A stretch of DNA of 64,000 nucleotides from 188UL27-1 sp038526275 (GTDB lineage Bacteria; Pseudomonadota; Alphaproteobacteria; Rhodobacterales; Rhodobacteraceae). A model generated the notes under the pieces. It did no database searches. It was not told where the DNA came from and saw only the letters and a list, made by a program, of their open reading frames with translations. Both the position numbers and the translations under genes were made by a program. Positions within the stretch are counted from its first letter, which is position 1. Each line of letters starts with the position of its first letter. Below are positions 53,813 to 63,230 of this stretch, piece after piece. Where the stretch lies: positions 13,244 through 77,243 of the forward strand of contig JBCBGY010000003.1 of the NCBI GenBank assembly GCA_038526275.1, written 5' to 3'.

Positions 53813-54610
53813 TTATGCCGACTGCAGGTCGACCCCCGGTGCGAAGGCGATAAAGAACGGGTTTTCATAACCGGGTTTGCCGTAGGTAAAGGGCGTATGG
53901 TCATCAAATCGGATCATTTCCCCCCCTGCGCCGCGCAAAACGGCGTCACCGGCGGCGGTATCCCATTCCATCGTGCGCCCGAGCCGAGGATAAAGATCAG
54001 CCTCACCCGTGGCGACCAGGCAGAATTTCAGGGACGATCCGGCGCTTGTCATGTCTTTGACGGAGTATTTGGCGATATAGTCGTCGGTGGCCTGATCGCG
54101 GTGCGATTTCGAGGCCACCACCATCAGTCCGCCATTGTCAGGTTGCGACACCAACATCGGTTGAACGGCGCCGGGCGCGTCTTTGGCAAAATCGCCCGTT
54201 TCTTCGACAGACTGGCCGTCGGCCAAGGTGTAGAACAGCCGTTTCTTCGCTGGCGCAAAAACCACGCCCCGGATCGGCACACCGTCGACCACATAGGCAA
54301 TGTTCACGGTGAAGTCGCCGCGCCGCTGCACGAACTCCTTCGTTCCGTCCAGCGGATCGACAATCAAAAAGCTCGACGCGCTTTCCGAGTGAGAAGCGGC
54401 CTGTTCTTCCGTCACAACCAGCACATCTGGGAAAGCATCGGTCAGACCAGCGGCGATCAGCTTGTCGGCGGCTTCATCGGCAGCGGTGACCGGGCTGTCG
54501 TCAGACTTTGCCCGAACGTCGAAATCCTCGGAGTTATAGATCTCCATGATGCTGTCCCCGGCTTCCAGGGCCAGGCGGCGAATGACAGAGGTCAGTTTAT
54601 CGAAATCCAA
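53813..54610 (-). CDS. cysQ: 3'(2'),5'-bisphosphate nucleotidase
   Basis: Removes the 3'-phosphate from PAP/PAPS, protecting sulfur assimilation. 265 residues of the inositol monophosphatase fold: metal site in DDSPVTAADEAAD, VTEEQAAS, LIVDPLDGTKEFVQR and the second aspartate in MEWDTAAGDAVLR. The start is TTG 54610 with GGGAGA just upstream; no ATG is nearby. It is first of a two-gene unit with kdsB. Confidence 0.93.
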   Translation of the reverse strand: MDFDKLTSVIRRLALEAGDSIMEIYNSEDFDVRAKSDDSPVTAADEAADKLIAAGLTDAFPDVLVVTEEQAASHSESASSFLIVDPLDGTKEFVQRRGDFTVNIAYVVDGVPIRGVVFAPAKKRLFYTLADGQSVEETGDFAKDAPGAVQPMLVSQPDNGGLMVVASKSHRDQATDDYIAKYSVKDMTSAGSSLKFCLVATGEADLYPRLGRTMEWDTAAGDAVLRGAGGEMIRFDDHTPFTYGKPGYENPFFIAFAPGVDLQSA

Positions 54611-54780
54611 GGTATTCTCCCTTTTTTGGGGTCGGCGAGGGCGGATTCGGGCCTCTTATGGTGCGGTTGGGAAAGATCGGCAAGGCCACCACGGTCTGGC
54701 GCATTCGCCATTTCCGAACTGCCCAACGTTCGACCTGTCCCGTAGGATAGGGCCCAAGCAATCGTTAGAAAGGAAATGCG

Positions 54781-55395
54781 ATGCTGTTTCGCTTTGTTTT
54801 GGCAGCGGTCTTGACCTTGCTGCCTGTTAGAGTCCTGGCGGAGCCGCCGGAACTGTTCAAGGTGATCAACGTGGCCAGCGACGATGTGCTGAACATTCGG
54901 GCCAGCGCGTCAGCACAGTCAGAAATCTTGGGCGCCTATCCATTCGACGCCGATGGGATTGAGGTCGTGGCCATCGACCCGTCTGGCCGATGGGCCATGG
55001 TCGGCTTGCCTGAAGGAAACGGTTGGGTCGCCCGTCGGTTCTTGGCCTCCGATCCGGTGGACCGACCGCTGAAGTGTTTCGGGACGGAACCCTTCTGGTC
55101 CCTTACGGTCGCGGAGCCTGACTCAACGCTTGTGACACCGGACATTGGACCGCTGACCTTGAACACAAGTCGAGCCCAGTCCTTTCTGCAAACCTCTAGC
55201 GGGATCCAGGGGATGGAACTCAACGGCCTCGACCATAGCCTTTCGGCCATTATCCGCCCCCGCCAGTGCAATGATGGGATGTCGGACCGAGAATTCGGCT
55301 GGGGGATCGATCTGCTTTGGCGAATGGGGTTTGGGGGCGAAGGCGGCTCAGAATTGGTGCATGTGACAGGGTGTTGCACCAAGGAGGACCGGTGA
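54781..55395 (+). CDS. Secreted bacterial SH3-domain protein with COG3650-like C-terminus
   Basis: 204 residues. A Sec signal ends at VLAEPP. An SH3b domain (about 25-90) contains VLNIRASASAQSEILGAYP and GWVARRFL. The C-terminal half has KCFGTEPFWSLTV, a motif I associate with COG3650-type periplasmic proteins, and a cysteine pair near the end (VTGCCTK). It likely acts in the periplasm; function is not established. AAGGA precedes the start. Confidence 0.8.
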   Translation: MLFRFVLAAVLTLLPVRVLAEPPELFKVINVASDDVLNIRASASAQSEILGAYPFDADGIEVVAIDPSGRWAMVGLPEGNGWVARRFLASDPVDRPLKCFGTEPFWSLTVAEPDSTLVTPDIGPLTLNTSRAQSFLQTSSGIQGMELNGLDHSLSAIIRPRQCNDGMSDREFGWGIDLLWRMGFGGEGGSELVHVTGCCTKEDR

Positions 55396-55506
55396 AATAC
55401 GTATCTTTACCAACCTCTTACCCCAAACCAGTGAAATAGTGTTGACATGTTAAGGTGATTTCCCAACTACGGGGCGTAGGCGAGACGGCCCCTGGAAAGC
55501 AGGAGA

Positions 55507-57216
55507 ATGGCACGAAAGACCCAGCGAGAGACAGTATGGCGCGCCCGGATGCGACCGGTGCGCGTGGCGAAATGGTTGGCTGTCATACAGTCTGGATTGC
55601 TACACGCCATTATTGTCACCAGCCTGTATTTCGGCAGTCAGGTCTTGGATCGGGTCCTGCAAGACACCGACGCGAGCGCCAGTGTATTTGGCGTTTTGTT
55701 GGGTCTGGTTGCGGGCGTTGTGTCGTTAGCAGGGATCGTTGTCTATTTTCGCTGGCGGGTTTTCAGCAGGTTGGCCGCATGGTTCGACACCGATCTGGCT
55801 AAAGTCAGCTACCGCGCCTGGTTGGGCCAGGCTTTGGCCCGAGAACCGGTGGGGTACAAACCAATGGACGATGTCGCATTGATGCGAGAGTTCATGACGA
55901 CCCCGACCGCAACCGCTTTCTTCGATGCGTTGTGGATCCCGATTTACGTGGCCGTACTCCTGATACTGCACTGGCAACTGGGCGCGGCGCTTGCGGGCGT
56001 GGCCCTGATTGTCGGTCTTTTGATCCTGTTCAGTGATCTGACGACCGGATTTTCGCAGACCCGCGCCGCCCAGGCAGACATCCAGGAACGTCGCTTTGCA
56101 GACCGAAGCCTGCCCGCGGTGGGCGCCGCGCAGGCCATGGGCATGTTGGAAAGCATCACACATCTTTGGTACCGATGGCGGCTTCGGGCCGTTGCCGGGC
56201 TGCAGCGCGGCCGCGAACGCGGTCAAATCTTTTCCATTCTGACGATGTTGACCCGGATCATCGCGACCGCAGCTGTTGGCATTTGGGGTGTTCATCTTGT
56301 TTTCAATGGGGAAATGACCGCTGGTCAGGGTGTCGCGGCGGTGCTTCTGACATGGATCCCTTTGGGTCCGCTCGAACGTCTGGCCTTTGGCTGGCCCGAA
56401 CTGAGACGCACCCGGTTGGCACAACAACGGTTGATGGCTTTCCTTGCGCCCGTCCTGCAACCTAAACCGTTCAAGGAAGATCTGCCGCCACCGCGTTCTG
56501 AGATTTCGGTGGACGGCATCCATAAATTTGGCGCGACCCTGGCATCTGGGGCGTTGGGCCGCCGAATTCTTACGGACATTACATTCAACCTGCAGCCCGG
56601 CGAAGCCTTAGGTATTGTCGGGCCAACAGCCGCAGGGAAAACGACCCTGGCCCGCATCTTGGTCGGCCTGGAACTCCCGGATCGCGGTGTCGTCCGGCTC
56701 GACAGCATTCCTCTGTCGGATTGGCGGCCCGAGAGACTAGGTCCGCATGTCGGCTATATGCCGCAACGCCCCAGTCTGTTCGCTGGCACCATCGGCCAGA
56801 ACATCTCACGGTTTTCCCCGAAACCCGACAAGCAGGCCGTGGTTGAAGCCGCGGAATTGACCGGCATCATCGACATGATCCGCACCTTGCCTGAGGGTTT
56901 TGAGACAGAGATTGACCCTGCCCTTGGAAGCTTTAGCGCAGGCCAAACCCATCGTATGGCGCTGGCCAGAGCGATGTATGGGGCACCACGCCTTGTCGTG
57001 CTCGACGAACCTTACAGTTTCCTCGATTCCGAAGGTCAGGCGGCACTGACCCAATTGATCGCGCGCATCCGCAATCGAGGGGCAATCGTGGTGGTCGCTG
57101 CTCAAAACCCTGCCGTATTGGCGGGCATTGACCATGTTTTGATGATCGAGAATGGCGAAATCGTGGATAAGGGTGAGAAGTCCGAAATCCTACGTCGCAT
57201 GACCCGCAGCGCCTGA
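55507..57216 (+). CDS. Type I secretion-type ABC transporter (PrtD-like) with degenerate ATPase motifs
   Basis: 569 residues: a six-helix membrane domain (about 20-290) and an ATPase domain. Walker A is intact (GPTAAGKT, residues 372-379), as is Walker B (LVVLDEPYSFLD) and the Q-loop (GYMPQRPSLF). The signature is FSAGQ (476-480) instead of LSGGQ, and the H-loop position reads AAQNPA with Gln533 instead of histidine. The N-terminus lacks the C39-like domain. ATG 55507 has AGGAGA only one base away, so the start may be a little further in. An HlyD-type partner follows after 13 bp; no RTX substrate is in the window. Confidence 0.85.
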   Translation: MARKTQRETVWRARMRPVRVAKWLAVIQSGLLHAIIVTSLYFGSQVLDRVLQDTDASASVFGVLLGLVAGVVSLAGIVVYFRWRVFSRLAAWFDTDLAKVSYRAWLGQALAREPVGYKPMDDVALMREFMTTPTATAFFDALWIPIYVAVLLILHWQLGAALAGVALIVGLLILFSDLTTGFSQTRAAQADIQERRFADRSLPAVGAAQAMGMLESITHLWYRWRLRAVAGLQRGRERGQIFSILTMLTRIIATAAVGIWGVHLVFNGEMTAGQGVAAVLLTWIPLGPLERLAFGWPELRRTRLAQQRLMAFLAPVLQPKPFKEDLPPPRSEISVDGIHKFGATLASGALGRRILTDITFNLQPGEALGIVGPTAAGKTTLARILVGLELPDRGVVRLDSIPLSDWRPERLGPHVGYMPQRPSLFAGTIGQNISRFSPKPDKQAVVEAAELTGIIDMIRTLPEGFETEIDPALGSFSAGQTHRMALARAMYGAPRLVVLDEPYSFLDSEGQAALTQLIARIRNRGAIVVVAAQNPAVLAGIDHVLMIENGEIVDKGEKSEILRRMTRSA

Positions 57217-57229
57217 AAGGACCGTCCGC

Positions 57230-58318
57230 TTGCGAGATGAGCCCAAACAGAACTTTCGCCGCCCTTTTGGAGCGATGGTCGGCACTTTGGCCGCAGCCGT
57301 CATGGTGATCGGTGGTCTGATCTTTGCAAATCCCTCGTTTCCCATTCTGAAAGTCCCCGCTCGGCTCGAACTCGCAGAGGCGCCGATTCCTGTCGCCCAT
57401 CCCTTGGGCGGTATTCTCGAACAGCTGGCGGTGGAACCCGGGTCCAGCGCTGAAATCGGCAAACCGCTTCTGGTGCTGGACGATACCGCGCCGGCGGCTG
57501 CCCACAAACTGAACGAAGAGAGATGGTGGGCCGCCCAGGTCCGCTTGGCCCGCCTTGAGGCGGAATTGCAAGGCGCAGACCACATAAGCGATCTGATAGA
57601 TAAACGTCTGGCCATTCCGCAAAGCATTGAGCCCATCATCGATCGGCAGACTTCCCTGATGCAAGCTCGTACGCACACCAGGGAGACCCGCTCCGGTCAT
57701 CTCAGCGATCATATTGCCTATCTGCAGGATCAGATTGCGGCGGTTCGAAAATCTCCCGCACCGAATGCCGATCTGTTGGATAGCCTCCAGGCGGAGCTGG
57801 AACGGACCGACACCCAGCGCTCGGCCTTGCATGACCGGTTTTTGGCCTCCGTTGAGGTCGATATTGAACTGGTCCAAGCCGAACTTCTGGAACTGGACAA
57901 GCACCTCTTTGAGACAAAATCCGTGCTCGATACCTTGTCGCTGTCCGCGCCGAGCACTGGAATTGTCCGGCTGGTGCGAGATCTGGAACCCGGTGCCACC
58001 ATCGAAGCTGGCGAGGTTCTTCTGGAACTGCTCCCTTCTGGGGCTGACCCGGTCGTCCGTTTCAACCTGTCCGAGGCGGATCGACCGAAAGTACACCTCG
58101 GTGACACAATCCGCATGAGCCCCGCTGATGATGGGCAAGACGTCATGGGCCGCGTTGCGGTGATCGAACCGTTGGTGCCTGGCTACCGCGTTACTGCAAC
58201 CTTGCCGCCGAATAGCCTGAGCTCAGGTCAAGACGTGCAGGCCATCTTCGATCAAAGCACACTCGACATTTTGACCGATTTACTGGGCGTTCAGGCAATC
58301 GCCGGAATTCTCGAATAG
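57230..58318 (+). CDS. HlyD-family membrane fusion protein
   Basis: 362 residues: one N-terminal membrane helix (about 16-36), a split lipoyl-like half (VAHPLGGILEQLAVEPGSSAEI), a long helical hairpin (about 100-235) and a second barrel half (LSAPSTGIVRLVRDLEPGA). It bridges the inner-membrane ABC exporter to an outer-membrane channel. The start is TTG 57230 with GAAAGGA upstream; ATG 57275 is the alternative but would remove part of the anchor's cytosolic tail. Confidence 0.87.
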   Translation: MRDEPKQNFRRPFGAMVGTLAAAVMVIGGLIFANPSFPILKVPARLELAEAPIPVAHPLGGILEQLAVEPGSSAEIGKPLLVLDDTAPAAAHKLNEERWWAAQVRLARLEAELQGADHISDLIDKRLAIPQSIEPIIDRQTSLMQARTHTRETRSGHLSDHIAYLQDQIAAVRKSPAPNADLLDSLQAELERTDTQRSALHDRFLASVEVDIELVQAELLELDKHLFETKSVLDTLSLSAPSTGIVRLVRDLEPGATIEAGEVLLELLPSGADPVVRFNLSEADRPKVHLGDTIRMSPADDGQDVMGRVAVIEPLVPGYRVTATLPPNSLSSGQDVQAIFDQSTLDILTDLLGVQAIAGILE

Positions 58319-58378
58319 TCCTTTCGCCCGACCAGTGATTCCGGTATGGCTCCGGGGCTTACAATGGAGAGATCCGAT

Positions 58379-59401
58379 ATGGGCTATAAAGTCGTCGTGT
58401 GCGGCGCCACTGGCAATGTGGGCCGCGAAATGCTGAACATCCTGGCCGAGCGCCAGTTCCCTGTGGATGAGATTGTGGCTCTGGCCAGCCGCAAATCGCT
58501 CGGCACAGAGGTGAGCTTCGGCGACACGACACTGACGACCAAGGATCTGGACACGTTCGACTTCGAAGGCTGGGACATTGCGCTCTTCGCCATCGGGTCC
58601 TCGCCCACCAAGACCTATGCCCCGAAAGCGGCCCGGGCTGGCTGTGTCGTCATCGATAACAGCTCGCTTTACCGCTACGATCCGTCGATTCCGCTGATTG
58701 TGCCAGAGGTAAATCCCGACGCGATCGACCAGGTCCGCAACAAGAACATCATCGCCAATCCCAATTGCTCGACCGCGCAGATGGTTGTGGCGCTGAAGCC
58801 GCTGCACGAACGGGCGCGGATCAAGCGGGTGGTGGTCTCGACCTACCAGTCCGTGTCCGGCGCCGGGAAAGAAGGCATGGATGAACTTTGGGACCAAACC
58901 AAGGGCGTCTACGTTCCGGGCCAGGAACTTGACCCGTCCAAGTTCACAAAGCAAATCGCCTTCAACGTCATTCCCCACATTGATGTCTTCCTCGAAGATG
59001 GCAGTACCAAGGAAGAGTGGAAGATGGTTGCCGAGACGAAAAAGATCATCGATCCGTCGATCCGGGTCACTGCCACTTGCGTTCGTGTCCCCGTGTTTGT
59101 CGGCCATTCCGAAGCGGTGAATATCGAATTCCACGATTTCCTGGATGAAGATGAGGCCCGCGATATCCTGCGCGAGTCGCCTGGCATCATGGTCGTCGAT
59201 AAGCGCGAAGATGGCGGCTACATTACGCCCATCGAAAGTGTCGGGGAATTTGCCACCTATATCAGCCGGATCCGCCAGGATTCGACGATCGAAAACGGCC
59301 TGAACCTATGGTGCGTCTCCGATAATCTCCGCAAAGGTGCGGCCTTGAACGCCGTCCAGATCGCGGAACTGCTGGGCAATCGCGTCCTTCAAATGGCGTG
59401 A
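58379..59401 (+). CDS. asd: Aspartate-semialdehyde dehydrogenase
   Basis: Reduces aspartyl-4-phosphate to the semialdehyde for lysine, threonine and methionine synthesis. 340 residues: VVVCGATGNVGREML at the NADP fold, the catalytic cysteine in IIANPNCSTAQM and the substrate-binding region in CVRVPVFVGHSEAV. GGAGA lies nine bases before ATG 58379. It is monocistronic with a hairpin after the stop. Confidence 0.96.
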   Translation: MGYKVVVCGATGNVGREMLNILAERQFPVDEIVALASRKSLGTEVSFGDTTLTTKDLDTFDFEGWDIALFAIGSSPTKTYAPKAARAGCVVIDNSSLYRYDPSIPLIVPEVNPDAIDQVRNKNIIANPNCSTAQMVVALKPLHERARIKRVVVSTYQSVSGAGKEGMDELWDQTKGVYVPGQELDPSKFTKQIAFNVIPHIDVFLEDGSTKEEWKMVAETKKIIDPSIRVTATCVRVPVFVGHSEAVNIEFHDFLDEDEARDILRESPGIMVVDKREDGGYITPIESVGEFATYISRIRQDSTIENGLNLWCVSDNLRKGAALNAVQIAELLGNRVLQMA

Positions 59402-59410
59402 TATTCCGGC

Positions 59411-59433
59411 GCCCCGTCCCTTCCGGATGGGGC
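59411..59433 (+). terminator. Hairpin after asd
   Basis: GCCCCGTCC (59411-59419) pairs with GGATGGGGC (59425-59433), one G-T wobble, 5-base loop, ten bases after the asd stop. No continuous T-run follows. Confidence 0.6.
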
Positions 59434-59450
59434 CCACCCAAACCCAAAGC

Positions 59451-59487
59451 CCCTTTCTTATTGGCCAAAATACTTCCGCCGGAGGCA
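59451..59487. repeat. Possible copy of a dispersed Rhodobacterales intergenic element
   Basis: The segment includes TATTGGCCAAAATACTTCCG and CCGGAGGC. From memory, closely similar TTGGCCAAA-ATACT-CCGCCGGAGG strings occur between genes in many Rhodobacterales genomes. Only one copy is visible in this window, so the repeat status rests on recollection. Confidence 0.35.
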
Positions 59488-59590
59488 TCCAACCTCTCCG
59501 TCTGCGCCAAACATGAATTTCTTTGGGAATACCGCCATGGATCGGCGGTCGAGCTGCGTCTAAGCTTCATAACATTTGACGGAGGACCTT

Positions 59591-61240
59591 ATGCGCAGCT
59601 TGCTTTTCATCGCCTTGGTGGCCACCCCGACAGTCGCGGAAGACTTTGTTGTTACCGCACCAGTCACCGATGTGACGCTCTACGGCACAGGTGCCGTGAT
59701 CACGCAGCAGGCCCAGATCGATCTTCCTGCGGGCCAACACCGAATTCTCGTTCCAGCCAACGATCAGCTTCTGTCCTATGACCTGCCGAAAATCACGTTG
59801 CCGGATGGCCTGAGTTTAGCGGGCGTCGCCGTTATCCGGGGCGCCGTGGCAGATCCCGAAACCGTCTATCTGCCAGAACAGACCGCGGCCCAAGCAGCTT
59901 TGGAACAGGCCGAAGAAGAAGTCAGACTTGCGCAAGCCGCGCTGGCGTCAACCACCGCCCGACGCACAGCGCTGCAAGGCCAAATCGAGTTTCTCGCCAC
60001 GGCGTCTGCCGGTCAAATTACGGCCCTCTCTCCGGAGGCTCTTCTGGCCACCGTCGATGTTCTCGGTGAACGTCGCCAAGCCCTTGAGGAACAGCTTTTT
60101 GCGCTGGAAGGCGAGATGCGCCCACTGGAAGAGGCAGTCGAGAATGCGGAATTGGCGCGGGCGCAGGTCCAGATCAATCTAGACAGGCTTACTCCGCCAA
60201 GGGCTCCGGCGAGTTTGGTGGCTGTGAATGTACAGGTCGCCGAGGCGGTCGCCGCCACGATTTCGCTCGAAAGCTTTACCTACGCCGCAGGTTGGTTGCC
60301 GGAATATGATATCTTCCTGGAACGTGGCGATGCTCCAACCCTTAAGATCCACCGCAAGGCCAGCATTCGCCAAAATACCGGCGTGCCTTGGACCGATGTC
60401 AATATTCGCTTGTCGACCGGCAATCCCCTGGATCGCACCGCACCCAGCATCATCGTCCCGAACAAGGTTCAGATCGGCCAGCCGGCGCCCAACAAAAGCA
60501 GCCGCTTGGCGGCCGCACCCGCCCTTATGGCAGAGGATAGCCTTGCTGGTCGTCTGCACACAGAAGCTACGGAAGCGGCACCTGCCCCAGTCCAAAGCGC
60601 GGCCATTGTCACCGAAGGCGACGTAATCACCTACGAGTATGCCCAGCCTGTGACCCTTGCATCGGGGCCTGAAAATCTGATCCTGGCTCTGGATGCGCTC
60701 GACTTTCCGGCAACTGAAACGATCCGGGCCGTGCCCCGTTTCGATGAAACTGCCTATCTGATGGCGGAATTCACCAATTCATCGGCGGAACCCTTGCTGG
60801 CCGGCACGGCCAACCTGTTCCGCGACGGTGCCCGGCTCGCACTCAGTCAGATCGACTATGTGCCCGCTGGTGCCGAAACCGAACTCGCGTTCGGTAAAAT
60901 GGAAGGGCTGCGGCTCGACTGGCGGCTGTTGCAAAACGATACCGGCGACCGGGGTCTGGTCAGCCGCTCTGACACACGCGAACAATCCCTGCAGTTCCGG
61001 ATCGAAAACCTGATGGCAGAGGCGCAGGAGGTGCAACTGATTTATGCCTTGCCCTTTTCCGAACAGGAAGATTTGACCGTCAGAGCCCGCGCCAATCCCG
61101 CACCCGATCTGCGCGACTTCGAGGATGATCGCGGCGTCGCGGCTTGGAACCTGACGTTGGAGCCCGGCCAGGAACAGGTTATTCGCGTCGATGTTGCACT
61201 GACTTGGCCGCAGGGTCAGCCGCTCTTCTGGCAGCCCTAG
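59591..61240 (+). CDS. MuiA/DUF4139-family periplasmic protein
   Basis: 549 residues. A signal peptide ends at TVAEDF. The N-terminal DUF4140-like domain (VTDVTLYGTGAVITQQAQI) is followed by a coiled coil (about 95-200) and the large DUF4139 domain, with SFTYAAGWLPEYDIFLE, KASIRQNTGVPWTDVNIRL and the C-terminal LEPGQEQVIRVDVALTWP. GGAGG lies five bases before ATG 59591. Members are named mucoidy-inhibitor-like; the function is not well defined. It is transcribed alone. Confidence 0.85.
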   Translation: MRSLLFIALVATPTVAEDFVVTAPVTDVTLYGTGAVITQQAQIDLPAGQHRILVPANDQLLSYDLPKITLPDGLSLAGVAVIRGAVADPETVYLPEQTAAQAALEQAEEEVRLAQAALASTTARRTALQGQIEFLATASAGQITALSPEALLATVDVLGERRQALEEQLFALEGEMRPLEEAVENAELARAQVQINLDRLTPPRAPASLVAVNVQVAEAVAATISLESFTYAAGWLPEYDIFLERGDAPTLKIHRKASIRQNTGVPWTDVNIRLSTGNPLDRTAPSIIVPNKVQIGQPAPNKSSRLAAAPALMAEDSLAGRLHTEATEAAPAPVQSAAIVTEGDVITYEYAQPVTLASGPENLILALDALDFPATETIRAVPRFDETAYLMAEFTNSSAEPLLAGTANLFRDGARLALSQIDYVPAGAETELAFGKMEGLRLDWRLLQNDTGDRGLVSRSDTREQSLQFRIENLMAEAQEVQLIYALPFSEQEDLTVRARANPAPDLRDFEDDRGVAAWNLTLEPGQEQVIRVDVALTWPQGQPLFWQP

Positions 61241-61388
61241 GCTGCCCGCCCGAAAAGGGCATATACATCGCCGTTAGCTTCGAATTGGCTCAAGTTCGAT
61301 CCACATTTCCCTTGGCGGAAAGACTTTTTTCAAACCCGGTTGCTAATACAGAAACACCGTGGGGGCGGTGAAGTAGGTGGATAGGACG

Positions 61389-61766
61389 ATGGGAACAGCA
61401 AGCATACCGATGGATGAAACGGTCCGGCTGGATCCGGACAAGCTCGGTGCTCTTTACTTTCAATTGGGCGAAACCGGTGCGGAAACCGTGGTCTGCCGGG
61501 CCATGGAAGAACTCGCCATTCGGCTGAAGGAACTGTCCAACTTGATGGCAGGGGATGACTTCGAACGGATGGCGAAAATCTCTCGCTCACTGGTTGGCAT
61601 AGCCGAGCAAATTGGCATGACCACTTTGGCCCGCGTGGCGCGCGATGTTTCGCTTTGTGCCAGTCGCCGGGATGGCCCGGCCCTTGCCGCGACCTTGGCG
61701 CGCCTGGAACGGATTGGCGATCGGTCATTGACGGCCATTTGGGATCTGCAGGATTTGACGGTCTGA
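61389..61766 (+). CDS. Small Hpt-like helical protein without histidine
   Basis: 125 residues, all predicted helix. The segment MAKISRSLVGIAEQIGM resembles an Hpt phosphotransfer helix, but the histidine position is occupied by Ser/Arg and the protein contains no histidine at all. The N-terminus reads MGTASIPMDETV. The start is ATG 61389; a GTG at 61377 is possible. It lies 90 bp before the aminopeptidase gene on the same strand. It could be a pseudo-Hpt inhibitor or adaptor; the resemblance may be only structural. Confidence 0.65.
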   Translation: MGTASIPMDETVRLDPDKLGALYFQLGETGAETVVCRAMEELAIRLKELSNLMAGDDFERMAKISRSLVGIAEQIGMTTLARVARDVSLCASRRDGPALAATLARLERIGDRSLTAIWDLQDLTV

Positions 61767-61856
61767 TATTGGACACTGTCGCCAGTTGTTGGCGGTTGGC
61801 GATTAACTCTCTGGGGGAAACGATCTACGGTATGCCAAAACGTACCGGAGCGCCCC

Positions 61857-63230
61857 ATGACCTCGTCAGATCCAGAACCCATTTCGCTACATCTTCTGTC
61901 TGAGCCCGCCTACAAGGACTGGCGCGCGCAGCATGATGGACCCACAGCGGAATGGCTCGATCGGGTCGGATTTGCTGGAAAGCTCGGTCAAGTCGTCTTC
62001 GCGCCGGATGATATGGAGCCCGGAGCGCAGGCCTTTGTAGGTTACGGCACCGAAAATACGCGGCGCCGGGGCAGGTTCCATGGGGCCGAAGCCGCGTCAC
62101 GGCTGCCCAAAGGCACCTATCGGTTGGTGACGGATCTGAGCCAAGCCGAAAAAGAGGTCTTTGCCCTGGGTTGGAACCTGCAGCTTTACAGCTTTGATCG
62201 CTACAAAACACGCGCGGACAAGTCCGCAGTGCTCCTTCCGCCCGCAGGCGTCGACTCGCATCGCCTTTCGGCCATCACGGCAGGCGAGACGCTTTCCCGC
62301 AATTTGATCAATATACCAGCCTCTGACATGGGCCCCTCTGCCTTGGCCGAGGCAGCCAAGGCGTTGGCCGAGCAGTTTAATGCGAGCTTCGACGTCACGG
62401 TCGGCGAAGACCTCCTGGAGGCCAACTTTCCTATGATCCACACGGTGGGCCGCGCGGCGACCGACGCTCCGCGTCTGATTGATATCCGCTGGGGTTCTGC
62501 CGGGCCGACATTGACCCTGGTGGGCAAGGGCGTCTGTTTCGACACGGGCGGTCTCAACCTGAAACCGGGCGTTTCCATGGGCCTGATGAAAAAGGACATG
62601 GGCGGGGCAGCCTCGGTCTTGGGTCTGGCCCATATGATCATGGCGCTGGATTGGCCCGTTCGGCTGCGTGTTCTTGTGCCTGCCGTGGAAAATAGCGTTT
62701 CGGGCAATTCCTTCCGACCACAGGATATTCTGACCTCACGCAAGGGCCTCACTGTTGAGATCAACAATACCGATGCAGAGGGACGGCTGGTTCTGGCAGA
62801 CGCGCTGGCCCTGGCCGACGAAGAGAGCCCCGATTGCATGATCTCCATGGCGACCTTGACCGGCGCGGCACGGGTGGCTGTCGGGCCTGATCTGGCGCCG
62901 TTTTACACAGATGACGAGGCCGTGGCGGCGGCTCTGCCGGAGGGCGGGGCAAACGCGGCTGACCCCGTATGGCGCATGCCGTTCTGGGACCCGTATGAAA
63001 GCATGATCGAACCGGGGATTGCCGATCTGGACAATGCGCCAAAAGGGGGCTTTGCTGGCTCGATCACAGCGGCCTTGTTCCTGCGGCGGTTTGTCGAAAG
63101 CGCCAAATCCTACACCCATTTCGACATCTATGGATGGCAGCCGAGCGCGGCCCCCGGGCGCCCTAAGGGCGGTGTCGGCCAAGGCACGCGCGCCCTGCTT
63201 GAGGCGCTCCCTAAGGTCCTGAACCTTTGA
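61857..63230 (+). CDS. M17-family leucyl aminopeptidase
   Basis: 457-residue cytosolic dizinc aminopeptidase that removes N-terminal residues from peptides. Metal and catalytic residues lie in GKGVCFDTGGLNLKPG, MKKDMGGAASV and the signature NTDAEGRLVLADALA. The sequence is closer to the PepB-like branch of M17 than to PepA by its shorter N-terminal domain (inference). GGAG precedes ATG 61857. Its stop overlaps the next gene's start as TTGA. Confidence 0.92.
   Translation: MTSSDPEPISLHLLSEPAYKDWRAQHDGPTAEWLDRVGFAGKLGQVVFAPDDMEPGAQAFVGYGTENTRRRGRFHGAEAASRLPKGTYRLVTDLSQAEKEVFALGWNLQLYSFDRYKTRADKSAVLLPPAGVDSHRLSAITAGETLSRNLINIPASDMGPSALAEAAKALAEQFNASFDVTVGEDLLEANFPMIHTVGRAATDAPRLIDIRWGSAGPTLTLVGKGVCFDTGGLNLKPGVSMGLMKKDMGGAASVLGLAHMIMALDWPVRLRVLVPAVENSVSGNSFRPQDILTSRKGLTVEINNTDAEGRLVLADALALADEESPDCMISMATLTGAARVAVGPDLAPFYTDDEAVAAALPEGGANAADPVWRMPFWDPYESMIEPGIADLDNAPKGGFAGSITAALFLRRFVESAKSYTHFDIYGWQPSAAPGRPKGGVGQGTRALLEALPKVLNL

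Noticed and set aside
55442..55470. TTGACA upstream of the ABC exporter gene
   Set aside because: At 17 bp spacing the -10 would be AACTAC, a poor match. Not listed as a promoter.
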